This document shows positions 8,411 to 16,732 of a stretch of DNA of 64,000 nt, piece after piece. A program made the position numbers and the translations under genes. The stretch's first letter is position 1, and each line of letters opens with the position of its first letter. The DNA is taken from contig NZ_QJSP01000001.1 of assembly GCF_003217475.1 (NCBI RefSeq), forward strand, positions 62,001-126,000, in the 5' to 3' direction. Below the pieces are notes generated by a model. The model saw only the letters and a list, made by a program, of their open reading frames with translations, did not search any database and was not told where the DNA came from. Source of the stretch: Williamsia limnetica (lineage in GTDB: Bacteria; Actinomycetota; Actinomycetes; Mycobacteriales; Mycobacteriaceae).

Positions 8411-9673
8411 TCATGCCGCTGCTGCGGCCAGCCTTCTCGCCGATGTGGTCCACACCAACAAAAGGCCTGCCGCCAACCCGATTCCGATGTACAGCCAACC
8501 CAGTGGCGCTTGTGAATTCTCCGGCAAGATACCGGCTGCAGCCATTGCCACGCTCACGATGAGATAACACCCGGCGCTGATGATGCCGCCGATCAACCCC
8601 AGATTGCGCGAGAACAAACCGAGTCCGAGGCCGTACATCTGGGGACACAGGACACCGCAGCCGGCCAGCGCCAGGCAGGCGCCGAGCGTTATCGCCCACG
8701 CGCTGGGTCCGATCGTCGCTGCAGAGATCACCAGGACCAACGCTCCTGCGAGGAACACGACCCACGCCCCGAGCGCGAGCCGCCGCGGCGTGATCCGGAC
8801 CGCCAGGGCACTGCACGCGAGTTCGCCGATCAGGTTGGCGCCACCGACGATCAGGGCGACGAGTCCATACGCGGCGGGGGAGAAGTCCAGCTGCTCCTGG
8901 AAGAGAAACGGACCGACGACACCGAACACCAGCTGTGCTGCGGCCATCAGCCCGAACACCAGGATGAGGCTGACGAACACCCGGTGTCGCAGCGCGCCGG
9001 CCAGGACGCTGCCGGTGGCCGCGACGTCGATACGGGTGCGATTGTGGACGGTGAGTGTTTCGGGGAGGGCAACAGCGACCAGTAATCCGACTCCGGCGGC
9101 GAGAGCAGCGATCAGGCCGAAGATTGCGCGCCAGGACATATATTGCACCAGAACCCCTCCGAGGGCGGGTGCGAGTACCGGAGCCAGACCCCATGCCGCG
9201 CCCAGCAGGCCGGAGATGGACGTCAACCGACTACCTCGAAAGCAGTCCGCGGCAACGGCATACGAGAGCACCATGCACGCGCAGGCGCCGACGCCCTGCA
9301 AGAACCTGAGCCCCAGAAGCATCGGCACGTTGCCTGCGATGGCGCAGCCGAGACTCGTCAGGACCACGATCGCCAGGCAGCTGAGCAGGACCTTTTTGCG
9401 GCCGTATGCGTCGGCGATGACACCCACCGGGATGAGGGCAAGGCTCATGCCGAGCATGTAGGCGGTGACGGTGTTCTGCATCATGGCGTTCGACGAATCG
9501 AAGTCGTTGACCATGTCGGGCAGGGCGGGAGTGTAGATGTCGAGCGGAATCTGGCTGAGCGGCACCACCATCAGGAGTATCGCGACGATACCCCGCGACG
9601 GAACTACAGGAGCTGACGCGGTCACTGGCACCACCGGGGATAGTTTGCGGACGTCGCGGTCGATCGCGATCAA
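8411..9673 (-). CDS. MFS multidrug exporter, Bcr/CflA (DHA1) type
   Basis: 420 residues with about twelve hydrophobic helices. Helix 1 has [17 protein letters not shown], the Bcr/CflA signature with a membrane-embedded acidic residue. The MFS motif A loop is [14 protein letters not shown], and motif C is seen as [14 protein letters not shown] in helix 5. It should be a proton-driven drug or metabolite exporter of the cytoplasmic membrane. The TTG start at 9673 follows AGGA five bases upstream. The azoreductase gene follows closely on the same strand, so the pair could serve detoxification of redox-active compounds; this is inference. Confidence 0.85.
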   Translation of the reverse strand: MIAIDRDVRKLSPVVPVTASAPVVPSRGIVAILLMVVPLSQIPLDIYTPALPDMVNDFDSSNAMMQNTVTAYMLGMSLALIPVGVIADAYGRKKVLLSCLAIVVLTSLGCAIAGNVPMLLGLRFLQGVGACACMVLSYAVAADCFRGSRLTSISGLLGAAWGLAPVLAPALGGVLVQYMSWRAIFGLIAALAAGVGLLVAVALPETLTVHNRTRIDVAATGSVLAGALRHRVFVSLILVFGLMAAAQLVFGVVGPFLFQEQLDFSPAAYGLVALIVGGANLIGELACSALAVRITPRRLALGAWVVFLAGALVLVISAATIGPSAWAITLGACLALAGCGVLCPQMYGLGLGLFSRNLGLIGGIISAGCYLIVSVAMAAAGILPENSQAPLGWLYIGIGLAAGLLLVWTTSARRLAAAAA

Positions 9674-9720
9674 CGAAATCCTAAGTGGTCAGCGACGCCC
9701 GCGCGTGCCGATCGATGCGT

Positions 9721-10473
9721 TCAGCGGGTCAAGCTCTCCCGGAACAGCCCTTCCAGCGTTTCGAAATGTCGCTCCGCGGCGTCGGCGCGGTAACTGGCGG
9801 TGTCAGACATGGTGTACCCGTGTGGTGCTCCGGGATACACCTCTGAGGTGTAGAGCAGCCCGGCCGCGTCGAATGCATCCTCGAGGATCTCGATCTTTTC
9901 TGGAGGCATCGACCGGTCGTTGTCGGCGTGCCCGAGGTAGAGCCGAGCGCGGGCGCGCGTTGCCACGACATGCGGGCTGTCGGGGGAATCGGTGACGAGA
10001 TTGCCGCCGTGAAAGCCTGCCGCCGCCTTCACCTCTTCAGGCCTGGATCCTGCTGTTCGCAGCGCCAGACCCGCGCCCATGCAGTAACCGGTCACGCCGA
10101 TACCGTCACCGGTGACGTCCGGGAGTTCGAGCAGCCGATCGACGTATTTGTGGACGTCCGCCGTGGCGAGGCCGGACCCCAATGAACGGATTCGGTCCAT
10201 CGCCCCGCCCATGAACTGCTCCCGATACTCAGGGTCGCCGAGATCGCCTTGCGGCGCCAATTCCTCAGCGCTGCCGTGTCTGTAGAACGCATTCGGAACC
10301 ATGACGACGAATCCCCACCCGGCGATCCTGTCGGCCATCTCGAACAGCCGCGGTCGCAGCCCCAGCGCGTCCATGTAGAACAGGACACCGGGACGAGCGC
10401 TGTCATCCGGGCGGGTTACATAAGCTTCCGCGACACCGTGACCGGCCTCGATTTCGATGGTGCTGCTCAACAT
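9721..10473 (-). CDS. Dienelactone hydrolase family protein
   Basis: An alpha/beta hydrolase of 250 residues with the cysteine nucleophile typical of dienelactone hydrolases: GYCMGAG places it at C131. An acidic residue in GHADNDRSMPPE and the histidine in GAPHGYTM complete the Cys-Asp-His triad. The early FYMDALGLRPRLFEMADRIA segment is also family-typical. The start at 10473 is preferred: the longer frame would add 47 low-complexity Pro/Ser-rich residues that overlap the neighbouring gene's end. Natural substrates in this clade are not established; no chlorocatechol or other aromatic pathway genes surround it. Confidence 0.85.
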   Translation of the reverse strand: MLSSTIEIEAGHGVAEAYVTRPDDSARPGVLFYMDALGLRPRLFEMADRIAGWGFVVMVPNAFYRHGSAEELAPQGDLGDPEYREQFMGGAMDRIRSLGSGLATADVHKYVDRLLELPDVTGDGIGVTGYCMGAGLALRTAGSRPEEVKAAAGFHGGNLVTDSPDSPHVVATRARARLYLGHADNDRSMPPEKIEILEDAFDAAGLLYTSEVYPGAPHGYTMSDTASYRADAAERHFETLEGLFRESLTR

Positions 10474-10516
10474 GAGGACCAACGCTACCGGCACGGCCGA
10501 GGCGCTCGACGACGGG

Positions 10517-11353
10517 TCACACCGTGTCGGCGGCAACCCCCCGCGCGGTCCAGAATGCGGTGATGGCGGCGACGGTGTCCGCCGGCTGCTCGATGGCCGG
10601 AATGACCCGGGCACGCGCGATCGTCACCTCGCGGGCGTCGGCCATGCGTGCTGCGACAGCTCGGGCTTCCTCGGGGGTCCATTCGCCGCGGTCGTCGGTG
10701 GTGACGAAGAGCGTGGGGCAGCTGATCTTCTGGGCTGCCCAGGTGAGGTCGGTTCGGTTGAGGATGGCGGTCTCGATTGCTCGGACCATAGCGGTGTTCG
10801 ACGTCCGGCGCATCGAATCATCCAGTAGGGCAACGGCTTCAGGATCGTTGGCTCGGGTGTCGTCTGTGAACAACGTCTCCACGATCGCTGCGCGAGGTAG
10901 GCCTCGGGGACCGAACAGGCGATAGAGGGGCGCCAGGGTTCGCACCTTACGGCGCAGCTTGGTGCCGATGGGATGAGTGGGGGCGCTGATGGCGACCAAG
11001 CTTCGGATCGCGGAGACCCGGGTTGCTGCCAGATGCATCCCGACGTGGCCGCCCCAGGCGTTGCCGACCCAGTCCACACCCGACAGATTCAGCCCGGCCA
11101 ACAGTTCGGAGGCCGCGGCAGAACAACCCGCGATGTCGGTTGCGCCGGCGAGTTCATCGCTACGTCCGGACGATGGCGCGTCTATCAGATAGAGGGTGCG
11201 GTACCGGGCGAGTTCTCGGGCGACTCGGTTCCAGCTTGTCGAGTCGACAAACATGCTGTGCCACAGAACGGCCGGAGGTCCGCTGCCGACGACCCGAATG
11301 TGCAGGGAGCCGAGCGAGGTGGGGATAAATAGGTGTTTGTCGACGGTGTTCAT
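10517..11353 (-). CDS. Alpha/beta-hydrolase fold protein lacking catalytic residues
   Basis: The 278-residue frame has the whole alpha/beta-hydrolase layout: an oxyanion strand region LWHSMFVDSTSW, the strand YLIDAPSSGRSD, the elbow VGNAWGGHVG and the cap and acid strand LFVTTDDRGEW. The nucleophile elbow should read G-x-S-x-G but has A99 where serine is expected. The catalytic histidine that normally precedes the EQP motif is V250. The acid (D220 or D221) is present. So two of three triad residues appear lost in an otherwise intact gene, suggesting a non-catalytic ligand-binding role or an unusual mechanism. It is divergent from a TetR regulator that probably controls it. Confidence 0.75.
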   Translation of the reverse strand: MNTVDKHLFIPTSLGSLHIRVVGSGPPAVLWHSMFVDSTSWNRVARELARYRTLYLIDAPSSGRSDELAGATDIAGCSAAASELLAGLNLSGVDWVGNAWGGHVGMHLAATRVSAIRSLVAISAPTHPIGTKLRRKVRTLAPLYRLFGPRGLPRAAIVETLFTDDTRANDPEAVALLDDSMRRTSNTAMVRAIETAILNRTDLTWAAQKISCPTLFVTTDDRGEWTPEEARAVAARMADAREVTIARARVIPAIEQPADTVAAITAFWTARGVAADTV

Positions 11354-11381
11354 GGCGGTGTCACTCTCGGTAGGGGATACA

Positions 11382-11406
11382 TTGAAGTTACGCTGAGTAA
11401 ACTGAA
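11382..11406. promoter_or_regulatory. Imperfect dyad, candidate TetR operator
   Basis: TTGAAGTTAC and GTAAACTGAA flank a five-base centre in the 72-base gap between the divergent hydrolase-fold and TetR genes. On opposite strands the ten-base arms match at seven positions. Position and size suit autoregulation by the adjacent TetR protein. Confidence 0.4.
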
Positions 11407-11425
11407 ATTGAGCTATGGTGTGCGG

Positions 11426-12034
11426 ATGTCTCGCACATATTCATCCGAACTGCGGACAGCGCGAGCCCGGGCGAACCGGCACTTGGTGGTCGACACGGCG
11501 CGACGAATGTTCATCGAAGAGGGCTGGACGGCGACCACGATGGCAAAGGTCGCTACAACCTCAGGCTTGACCCGCCAAACGGTTTATCAACAGTTCGATT
11601 CGAAGCTGTCCTTGCTCGATGCCTGCATCGACCATGCGCTATCGGACGGCAGGGAAGTGCCGGTCCGGGAAATGCCCGAGTATCAGCAGATGGGTAAGGG
11701 CGACCGGGGTAGTCGAATCGCGGCGGGTGCGCGTTGGCTGAGCGGCGCTCACGAGCGCTCCGCCGAGATCCAGAACGTCCTCGATCAGGCGGCCGTCACC
11801 GACAAGCAGGCCGCGGCGCGGTTGGCGATACGGGAGCACACCCGGTGGGCAGAGGTCGAGTGGGCGACCTCGCTGATTCTCGGGAGGGGGCCGACCGAGG
11901 AAGTGGTGGACGGAATGTGGGCGCTGACGTCCAGGCGACTGTGGCTGATGGTGGTTCGCGATCGAGGGTGGTCTGCTGAGCGTTGGCGGCTTTGGTTCGT
12001 CGCGCAGACCGAGGCGATGCTCGCACCGCACTGA
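11426..12034 (+). CDS. TetR-family transcriptional regulator
   Basis: About 202 residues. The N-terminal helix-turn-helix reads MFIEEGWTATTMAKVATTSGLTRQTVYQQF and matches the TetR DNA-binding domain in spacing and the conserved TVY recognition helix. The C-terminal ligand-binding half is not recognisable to a ligand class. The start at 11426 gives the usual short N-terminus; an upstream frame would run into the divergent gene. A dyad lies just upstream. The likely target is the adjacent divergent hydrolase-fold gene. Confidence 0.85.
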   Translation: MSRTYSSELRTARARANRHLVVDTARRMFIEEGWTATTMAKVATTSGLTRQTVYQQFDSKLSLLDACIDHALSDGREVPVREMPEYQQMGKGDRGSRIAAGARWLSGAHERSAEIQNVLDQAAVTDKQAAARLAIREHTRWAEVEWATSLILGRGPTEEVVDGMWALTSRRLWLMVVRDRGWSAERWRLWFVAQTEAMLAPH

Positions 12035-12078
12035 CCTGCACGACGCTTAGGCGGGATCCATGTCCCGCGACGTCAAGG

Positions 12079-12097
12079 TTAGGTTAGGCTACGCACT
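12079..12097 (+). promoter_or_regulatory. IdeR/DtxR-type iron box with overlapping -10
   Basis: TTAGGTTAGGCTACGCACT agrees with the IdeR consensus TTAGGTTAGGCTAACCTAA at 14 of 19 positions, including the first 13 in a row. TAGGCT at 12085-12090 fits an actinobacterial -10 element, which would put the transcript start at the GTG of 12099. Iron-loaded repressor bound here would block the siderophore-transport operon. Confidence 0.75.
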
Positions 12098-12098
12098 T

Positions 12099-13157
12099 GT
12101 GTCCCTGTCCGCCGTGTCCGCGCTGTCGCCGCGCGCAGTCGATGAGCCACCCACCGCGCGCGTAGGCCGCAACACTGCGATCCTGTTGGCCCTGGTGCTG
12201 GTGCTGCTGATCGTCATGCTCGCAAGCATTGCGTTGGGCTCACGCCCGATTGCCCTCGGTGCCGTCTGGGACGCGTTCACCGGCATGGACCCCACCAGTA
12301 ATGATCATCTTGTCGTTCGGGACCAACGGGTGCCGCGGACGCTCGTCGGTCTGATGGTCGGCGTCTCGCTCGGCGTGGGCGGTGCGGTGATGCAAGGACT
12401 GACCCGCAACCCCCTCGCCGATCCGGGCCTTCTCGGCGTCGACGCCGGTGCATCCCTGTTCGTGGTGCTGGGTATCGGATATCTGGGTGCGGTCGCCGCC
12501 GGTCAGTACGTCTGGTTCGCGTTGTTCGGCGCAGCGGTGGCGTCCCTCGCGGTATACGCGATCGGGGCGTCGGGCCGTGAAGGGGTCACGCCCGTCAAAC
12601 TGGCGTTGGCAGGTGCCGCGTTGTCTGCGGCCTTCACATCGGTGGTGACGGCGTTGCTGCTGCTCGACCCCAAGACCTTCGACAACTACCGGTTCTGGGT
12701 GGTCGGATCGTTGAGCGGGCGCGACATGCACACGCTGCTGGTGGTGTTGCCCTTTCTCGTCGTCGGGCTCATCCTCGCCCTCGCGTTGGGCCGCTTTCTC
12801 AACGCGCTGGCACTCGGCGACGATGTAGCCCGAGGGCTGGGCCAACGCGTGGGTGCGGCCAGGGGCCTCGGTGCAGTCGTCATCGTGCTGCTGTGCGGCG
12901 GCGCGACCGCGGTCGCCGGACCGATCAGTTTCGTGGGACTGACGGTGCCGCACGTGGCCAGGATCTTCGTCGGCGCAGACCATCGATGGATCCTTGCGTA
13001 TTCGGCTGTGCTAGGGGCGATCTTGATCCTTGCCGCCGACACGGTCGGCCGAGTCGTCGCCCGTCCGGGTGAGATCGAGGTCGGGATCATCACTGCGCTG
13101 ATCGGCGCTCCGGTGTTCATATTCCTCGTGCGTCGCAGTCGGATGGCTCAACTGTGA
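12099..13157 (+). CDS. Iron-siderophore ABC transporter permease (FecCD family)
   Basis: A membrane permease with about ten hydrophobic helices and the FecCD signatures RVPRTLVGLMVGVSLGVGGAVMQG, NPLADPGLLGVDAGAS and AGPISFVGLTVPHVAR. It should form the heterodimeric channel with the next gene. The start at GTG 12099 is chosen because the iron box and a -10 lie directly upstream, implying a leaderless message; a GTG at 12114 is the alternative, and an ATG at 12060 would place the operator inside the coding region. The stop overlaps the next start by GTGA. First gene of a four-gene operon. Confidence 0.9.
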   Translation: MSLSAVSALSPRAVDEPPTARVGRNTAILLALVLVLLIVMLASIALGSRPIALGAVWDAFTGMDPTSNDHLVVRDQRVPRTLVGLMVGVSLGVGGAVMQGLTRNPLADPGLLGVDAGASLFVVLGIGYLGAVAAGQYVWFALFGAAVASLAVYAIGASGREGVTPVKLALAGAALSAAFTSVVTALLLLDPKTFDNYRFWVVGSLSGRDMHTLLVVLPFLVVGLILALALGRFLNALALGDDVARGLGQRVGAARGLGAVVIVLLCGGATAVAGPISFVGLTVPHVARIFVGADHRWILAYSAVLGAILILAADTVGRVVARPGEIEVGIITALIGAPVFIFLVRRSRMAQL

Positions 13158-14245
13158 CGATCATTGGCGGCCCCCGCGCGTCCGCAGTCTTGGGCGACCT
13201 GGTCGACATCGGCGTCGATCAGGTGGCAGAGGTTCGTCGCGTTCGCCGGCGCGGGCTGCTCCGCGAGTGCGGCGTCGTGGCCGTCCTCGTGGTTGTGCTC
13301 GCCGCGGCGTTCTGTCTGTCGCTGTCCTTGGGTGATCTGTGGATCCCGCTTCCCGACGTCGCGCGGGTGACTCTCGGACTGAGCGCGGATCCGCCGGCGC
13401 CGTTCATCGTCGGAGAACTGCGGTACCCCCGGGCGGTCATGGCCGTGATGGTCGGTCTGGCGTTCGGGATGGCCGGCACGATTCTGCAGCAACTGGTCCG
13501 AAATCCACTCGCCAGCCCTGACATCATCGGCGTCACGTACGGGGCGAGTGCCACCGCCGTCGTGGCCATCCTCGTCTTCGGGGCAAGCGGCTACGTGCTG
13601 TCGATCTGGGCATTGATCGGCGGGTTGGGCGCTGCGGCACTCGTTTACGGACTCGCCTGGCGCCAGGGCGTGACCGGATATCGGATGGTTCTCATCGGCA
13701 TCGGGGTGGGAGCAGTGGGCGAGAGTCTCACCGCGTATTTCCTCACCCGAGCAAAGCTGTACGAGGCGTCGGTGGCGCTGCGGTGGCTCACCGGCTCACT
13801 CAACGAAGCCTCGGAGTCGCGCATGCACCTTCTCGGCTGGTGCCTGCTGGTGTTCGTGCCCATCGCGTTGGTGCTCTCGCGGTGGATCAGGCCACTGCAA
13901 CTGGGCGATGAGTCGGCACGCGAGTTGGGGCTGCGGGTGGAGACTTCCCGTCTGAGTCTTGTCGTCGCCTCGGTGCTCCTCGCGTCGATTGCCACCGCAG
14001 CTGCGGGCCCGGTCGCCTTCGTGGCGCTGATGGCAGGCCCGGTTGCCGGACTGCTCACCGGCAAGAGCGGTGGTGGGTTGATCTCGTCCGGACTGGTGGG
14101 GGCACTGCTGGTGGTCATCTCGGACATGGTCGGGCAACACCTGTTCCCGCAGTCGTTGCCGGTCGGTGTGATCACCGGGATCATCGGCGCGCCTTACCTG
14201 ATCTGGCTGTTGGTCCGGATGAACCGGATCGGCGGTGCCAATTGA
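13154..14245 (+). CDS. Iron-siderophore ABC transporter permease (FecCD family)
   Basis: Second FecCD permease, 363 residues. ELRYPRAVMAVMVGLAFGMAGTILQQ and NPLASPDIIGVTYGAS correspond to the same signatures in its partner, and AAGPVAFVALMAGPVAGLL to the C-terminal one. The N-terminal cytoplasmic extension has many charged residues before the first helix. The GTG start overlaps the upstream stop by four bases, indicating coupled translation and a 1:1 heterodimer. Confidence 0.9.
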   Translation: MTIIGGPRASAVLGDLVDIGVDQVAEVRRVRRRGLLRECGVVAVLVVVLAAAFCLSLSLGDLWIPLPDVARVTLGLSADPPAPFIVGELRYPRAVMAVMVGLAFGMAGTILQQLVRNPLASPDIIGVTYGASATAVVAILVFGASGYVLSIWALIGGLGAAALVYGLAWRQGVTGYRMVLIGIGVGAVGESLTAYFLTRAKLYEASVALRWLTGSLNEASESRMHLLGWCLLVFVPIALVLSRWIRPLQLGDESARELGLRVETSRLSLVVASVLLASIATAAAGPVAFVALMAGPVAGLLTGKSGGGLISSGLVGALLVVISDMVGQHLFPQSLPVGVITGIIGAPYLIWLLVRMNRIGGAN

Positions 14246-14270
14246 ATGCCGTGACCCGAGAGGACATCCG

Positions 14271-15140
14271 GTGACCAAAGACCATGATCTGAGGGTCGAG
14301 AGTCTGTCAGTCTCCTACGGCGTGAGCCAGAAGACGCAGCGCGGCGGGGCTCGCTTGGTCGATGACGTCGTCAAAGAGCTGTCGCTGGCCGTTCCTCCGG
14401 GGCAGATCACCGCCATCGTGGGCGCCAACGCGTGTGGGAAGTCGACGCTCCTGCGGACCATGGCCCGCCTGCACGCACCTCGCCTCGGACACGTGGTGCT
14501 CGACGGAAAGGCGGTGCACGGCCTGCCGACCAAAGAGGTGGCCGCCATCCTTGGATTGCTCCCACAGTCACCGATTGCCCCGGATCAGATCAAGGTCGCC
14601 GATCTCGTTGCCCGGGGCCGGTATCCGCATCAGGGCTGGTTCAGGACCTGGACGGCGCGCGATGAGGAAGCGGTCACTGCCGCGCTGGTGGCTACTGGAA
14701 CGCTAGACCTCGCGAACCGGCATGTCGATGAGATCTCCGGTGGTCAACGGCAGCGTGTGTGGATCGCGATGACCCTTGCCCAAGAGACCGACATCCTGCT
14801 GCTCGACGAACCGACGACCTTCCTCGACATGAGTCATCAGGTCGAGGTGCTCGATCTGATCACCGATCTGAATCGGAGCATCGGCACCACGGTGGTGGTG
14901 GTCCTGCACGACCTCAATCTTGCTGCACGCTACGCGGACACGCTGGTGGCGATGCGAAAAGGGCAGATCGTCGCTGTCGGTCCGCCCGCGGACGTCGTCA
15001 CGCCACAGGTGATCTCGCAGGTCTTCGACATGGACGTCCAGGTCGGCCTCGATCCCGTCGCGGGAAGCCCTGTCGTCTATCCCATCGGGCGCCACCATGC
15101 GCCCTCGTTCACGACGTCACAAATAGAGGAGAAAAGATGA
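14271..15140 (+). CDS. Iron-siderophore ABC transporter ATP-binding protein
   Basis: An ABC ATPase of 289 residues. Walker A is GANACGKST, the Q-loop is LLPQSPIAP, the signature is ISGGQRQRVWIAM, Walker B is ILLLDEPTTFLD, and the H-loop is VVVLHDLN. It energises the FecCD pair. GTG at 14271 has GAGAGGA six bases upstream and is preferred to an upstream GTG at 14235 that lies within the previous gene. Its stop overlaps the lipoprotein start (ATGA). The Ala at the fourth position of Walker A, usually Gly, is a mild deviation. Confidence 0.9.
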   Translation: MTKDHDLRVESLSVSYGVSQKTQRGGARLVDDVVKELSLAVPPGQITAIVGANACGKSTLLRTMARLHAPRLGHVVLDGKAVHGLPTKEVAAILGLLPQSPIAPDQIKVADLVARGRYPHQGWFRTWTARDEEAVTAALVATGTLDLANRHVDEISGGQRQRVWIAMTLAQETDILLLDEPTTFLDMSHQVEVLDLITDLNRSIGTTVVVVLHDLNLAARYADTLVAMRKGQIVAVGPPADVVTPQVISQVFDMDVQVGLDPVAGSPVVYPIGRHHAPSFTTSQIEEKR

Positions 15141-16210
15141 TCAGGTCACGATCGCGTTCTGCGCGCGACTCACGACGAGGTGTGCGGATGTTCAGTGCGG
15201 TTGTTGCACTGACGCTCTCGGCGGGGGTGCTCGCCGCGTGTTCGTCCGATGAGTCGGACTCGGCGGGTCCGTCGAGTTCGGGTACGTCGGCTCCGACCGA
15301 TGCTTTCCCGATCACCGTGGAGCACGAGTTCGGTTCGACGACCATAGAATCCGAACCGAAGCGAGTCGTCAGCGTCGGGTACACCGAGCAGGACATTCTC
15401 CTCCAGCTCGGGGTGCAGCCGGTTGCGGTCACCGAATGGTACGGCGAGCAGCCCGACGCCACCTGGCCGTGGGCCCACGACCTGCTCGGCGACGACAAAC
15501 CGGAAGTGCTCTCGGTCTCCGACGGGTTCGAGTACGAGAAGATCGCCGGGTTGAATCCCGACCTGATCATCGGCACGAATGCCGGTATGACGCAAGACGA
15601 TTACGCGAAGCTCGAGCAGATCGCCCCCACTGTCGGCAGCGTCAAGGGCGCCGCGTCGTACTTTTCGAACTGGCAGGCCCAGACGAGACTGATCGCCGAT
15701 GCGGTCGGCCGTTCTGCTGCCGGTGAGCAGGCCGTCACCGAGGTGGAGGACGCGTACGCGAAAGCGCGCGCAGACCACCCGGACTTCGAGGGCAAGACCT
15801 CGACGTTCACGCAGGGTGAACCATACGACGGGTCTCTGTACACCTACCCGGCAGGCTTGAACACAGACTTCTTCACCGAGCTCGGATTCGTCATGAAGCC
15901 CGGTTTGGAGAAGTTCGTGCCCGAGCCCGACAGCCAGGCGCTGATCTCAGCAGAGAACACCGATCTCATCGATGCTGATGTCGCCCTGTTCGCGACCGAG
16001 ACCCAGGAGGGCTTCGATGCCCTGATGAAGTTCGGTACGGTCGCAAACCTGAACGCGGTCAAGGCGAAGCGCGCGGTGTTCACCGACGCGACCCTGTCCG
16101 GCGCGATCTACTTCCTGACACCGCTCAGCCAGATGTACGTCATCGAGAAACTCGTGCCGCTCCTCGACGCCGCGGTCAAGGGTGAATCCAAGCAGAGTTT
16201 CCCGAGCTAG
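15137..16210 (+). CDS. Iron-siderophore substrate-binding lipoprotein (FecB/FepB-like)
   Basis: This 357-residue protein has an n-region of arginines, a hydrophobic core and the lipobox LAAC with Cys35, so it should be lipid-anchored outside the membrane. The mature part is a class III periplasmic-binding-protein fold: PKRVVSVGYTEQDILLQLGVQPVAVTEW, then EKIAGLNPDLIIGT and a long linking helix around residues 170-195. The start ATG overlaps the ATPase stop. AGAGGA about 8 bases upstream serves as ribosome site. It is the last gene of the iron-transport operon. No siderophore synthesis genes lie in this window, so it may import a xenosiderophore. Confidence 0.9.
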   Translation: MIRSRSRSARDSRRGVRMFSAVVALTLSAGVLAACSSDESDSAGPSSSGTSAPTDAFPITVEHEFGSTTIESEPKRVVSVGYTEQDILLQLGVQPVAVTEWYGEQPDATWPWAHDLLGDDKPEVLSVSDGFEYEKIAGLNPDLIIGTNAGMTQDDYAKLEQIAPTVGSVKGAASYFSNWQAQTRLIADAVGRSAAGEQAVTEVEDAYAKARADHPDFEGKTSTFTQGEPYDGSLYTYPAGLNTDFFTELGFVMKPGLEKFVPEPDSQALISAENTDLIDADVALFATETQEGFDALMKFGTVANLNAVKAKRAVFTDATLSGAIYFLTPLSQMYVIEKLVPLLDAAVKGESKQSFPS

Positions 16211-16222
16211 CCTGCGCGGTGC

Positions 16223-16280
16223 GCCCGTGAAAGACGGTCCGTCGTCCCGACCGGGGCGGCGGGCCGTCTGCTACACGGGC
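16223..16280. terminator. Convergent hairpin after the iron-transport operon
   Basis: GCCCGTG (16223-16229) pairs with CACGGGC (16274-16280) and, inside, AGACGG (16232-16237) pairs with CCGTCT (16264-16269). It lies 12 bases after the operon's stop and overlaps the end of the convergent NTF2-like gene. Confidence 0.55.
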
Positions 16281-16633
16281 GGCACGAACTCGGGTTGGTC
16301 CAGAACCCGAAGCCAGCTCCCGTCAGTTTGGCGGCGAACGACCTGGGCGCGGGCCCCGGAACCGTCCCGCGGGGGTGTCGACGTCAGCGCGATGTCGCCG
16401 CTGACCAACGTCGGTAGTGGTTCTTCCGCCTCGAAGTGTGGGCCGTGCGACAACACCTCTTCCCACAACTCCTGAATGGCTTGGCGCCCAATGGTCTGGC
16501 TGCCCGGCGGATACGCCATGACGGCATCCTTCGCATACAGCAGGGCCACACCTTCGGCGTCGCCCGCGTTGGAGCGTTCGACGAACAGTCGGGTCAGGTC
16601 TTCGGGACGTCGGGCGATTTCGCGGTCGGTCAT
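16271..16633 (-). CDS. NTF2-like / SnoaL-like domain protein
   Basis: 120 residues with the NTF2-like cone fold pattern: LTRLFVERSNAGDAEGVALLYAKDAVMAYPPG, then GRQAIQELWEEVL, and a C-terminal set of strands including DGSWLRVLDQPEF. This resembles the YybH/SgcJ-type group of small stand-alone proteins. The start at 16633 is supported by AGGAA upstream; a longer frame from 16717 would overlap the divergent LysR promoter. It is divergent from the LysR gene and may be its target. No catalytic residue can be assigned. Confidence 0.8.
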   Translation of the reverse strand: MTDREIARRPEDLTRLFVERSNAGDAEGVALLYAKDAVMAYPPGSQTIGRQAIQELWEEVLSHGPHFEAEEPLPTLVSGDIALTSTPPRDGSGARAQVVRRQTDGSWLRVLDQPEFVPPV

Positions 16634-16702
16634 CGTGGTTCCTGTCGTTGTCGGATTAGGTGACTTCGACCCTTCCGCGCGCAGATCCAGAAGTCCAACA
16701 GA

Positions 16703-16727
16703 TTGTTCTTCTGACAACTAGAATCAT
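16703..16727 (+). promoter_or_regulatory. Operator-like motif before the LysR gene (copy A)
   Basis: TTGTTCTTCTGACAACTAGA is nearly the same as a motif before the GntR gene at 17638-17662. TAGAAT at 16719-16724 can act as a -10, giving a transcript that starts at or near the ATG of 16733 (leaderless). Confidence 0.5.
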
Positions 16728-16732
16728 CGCTC

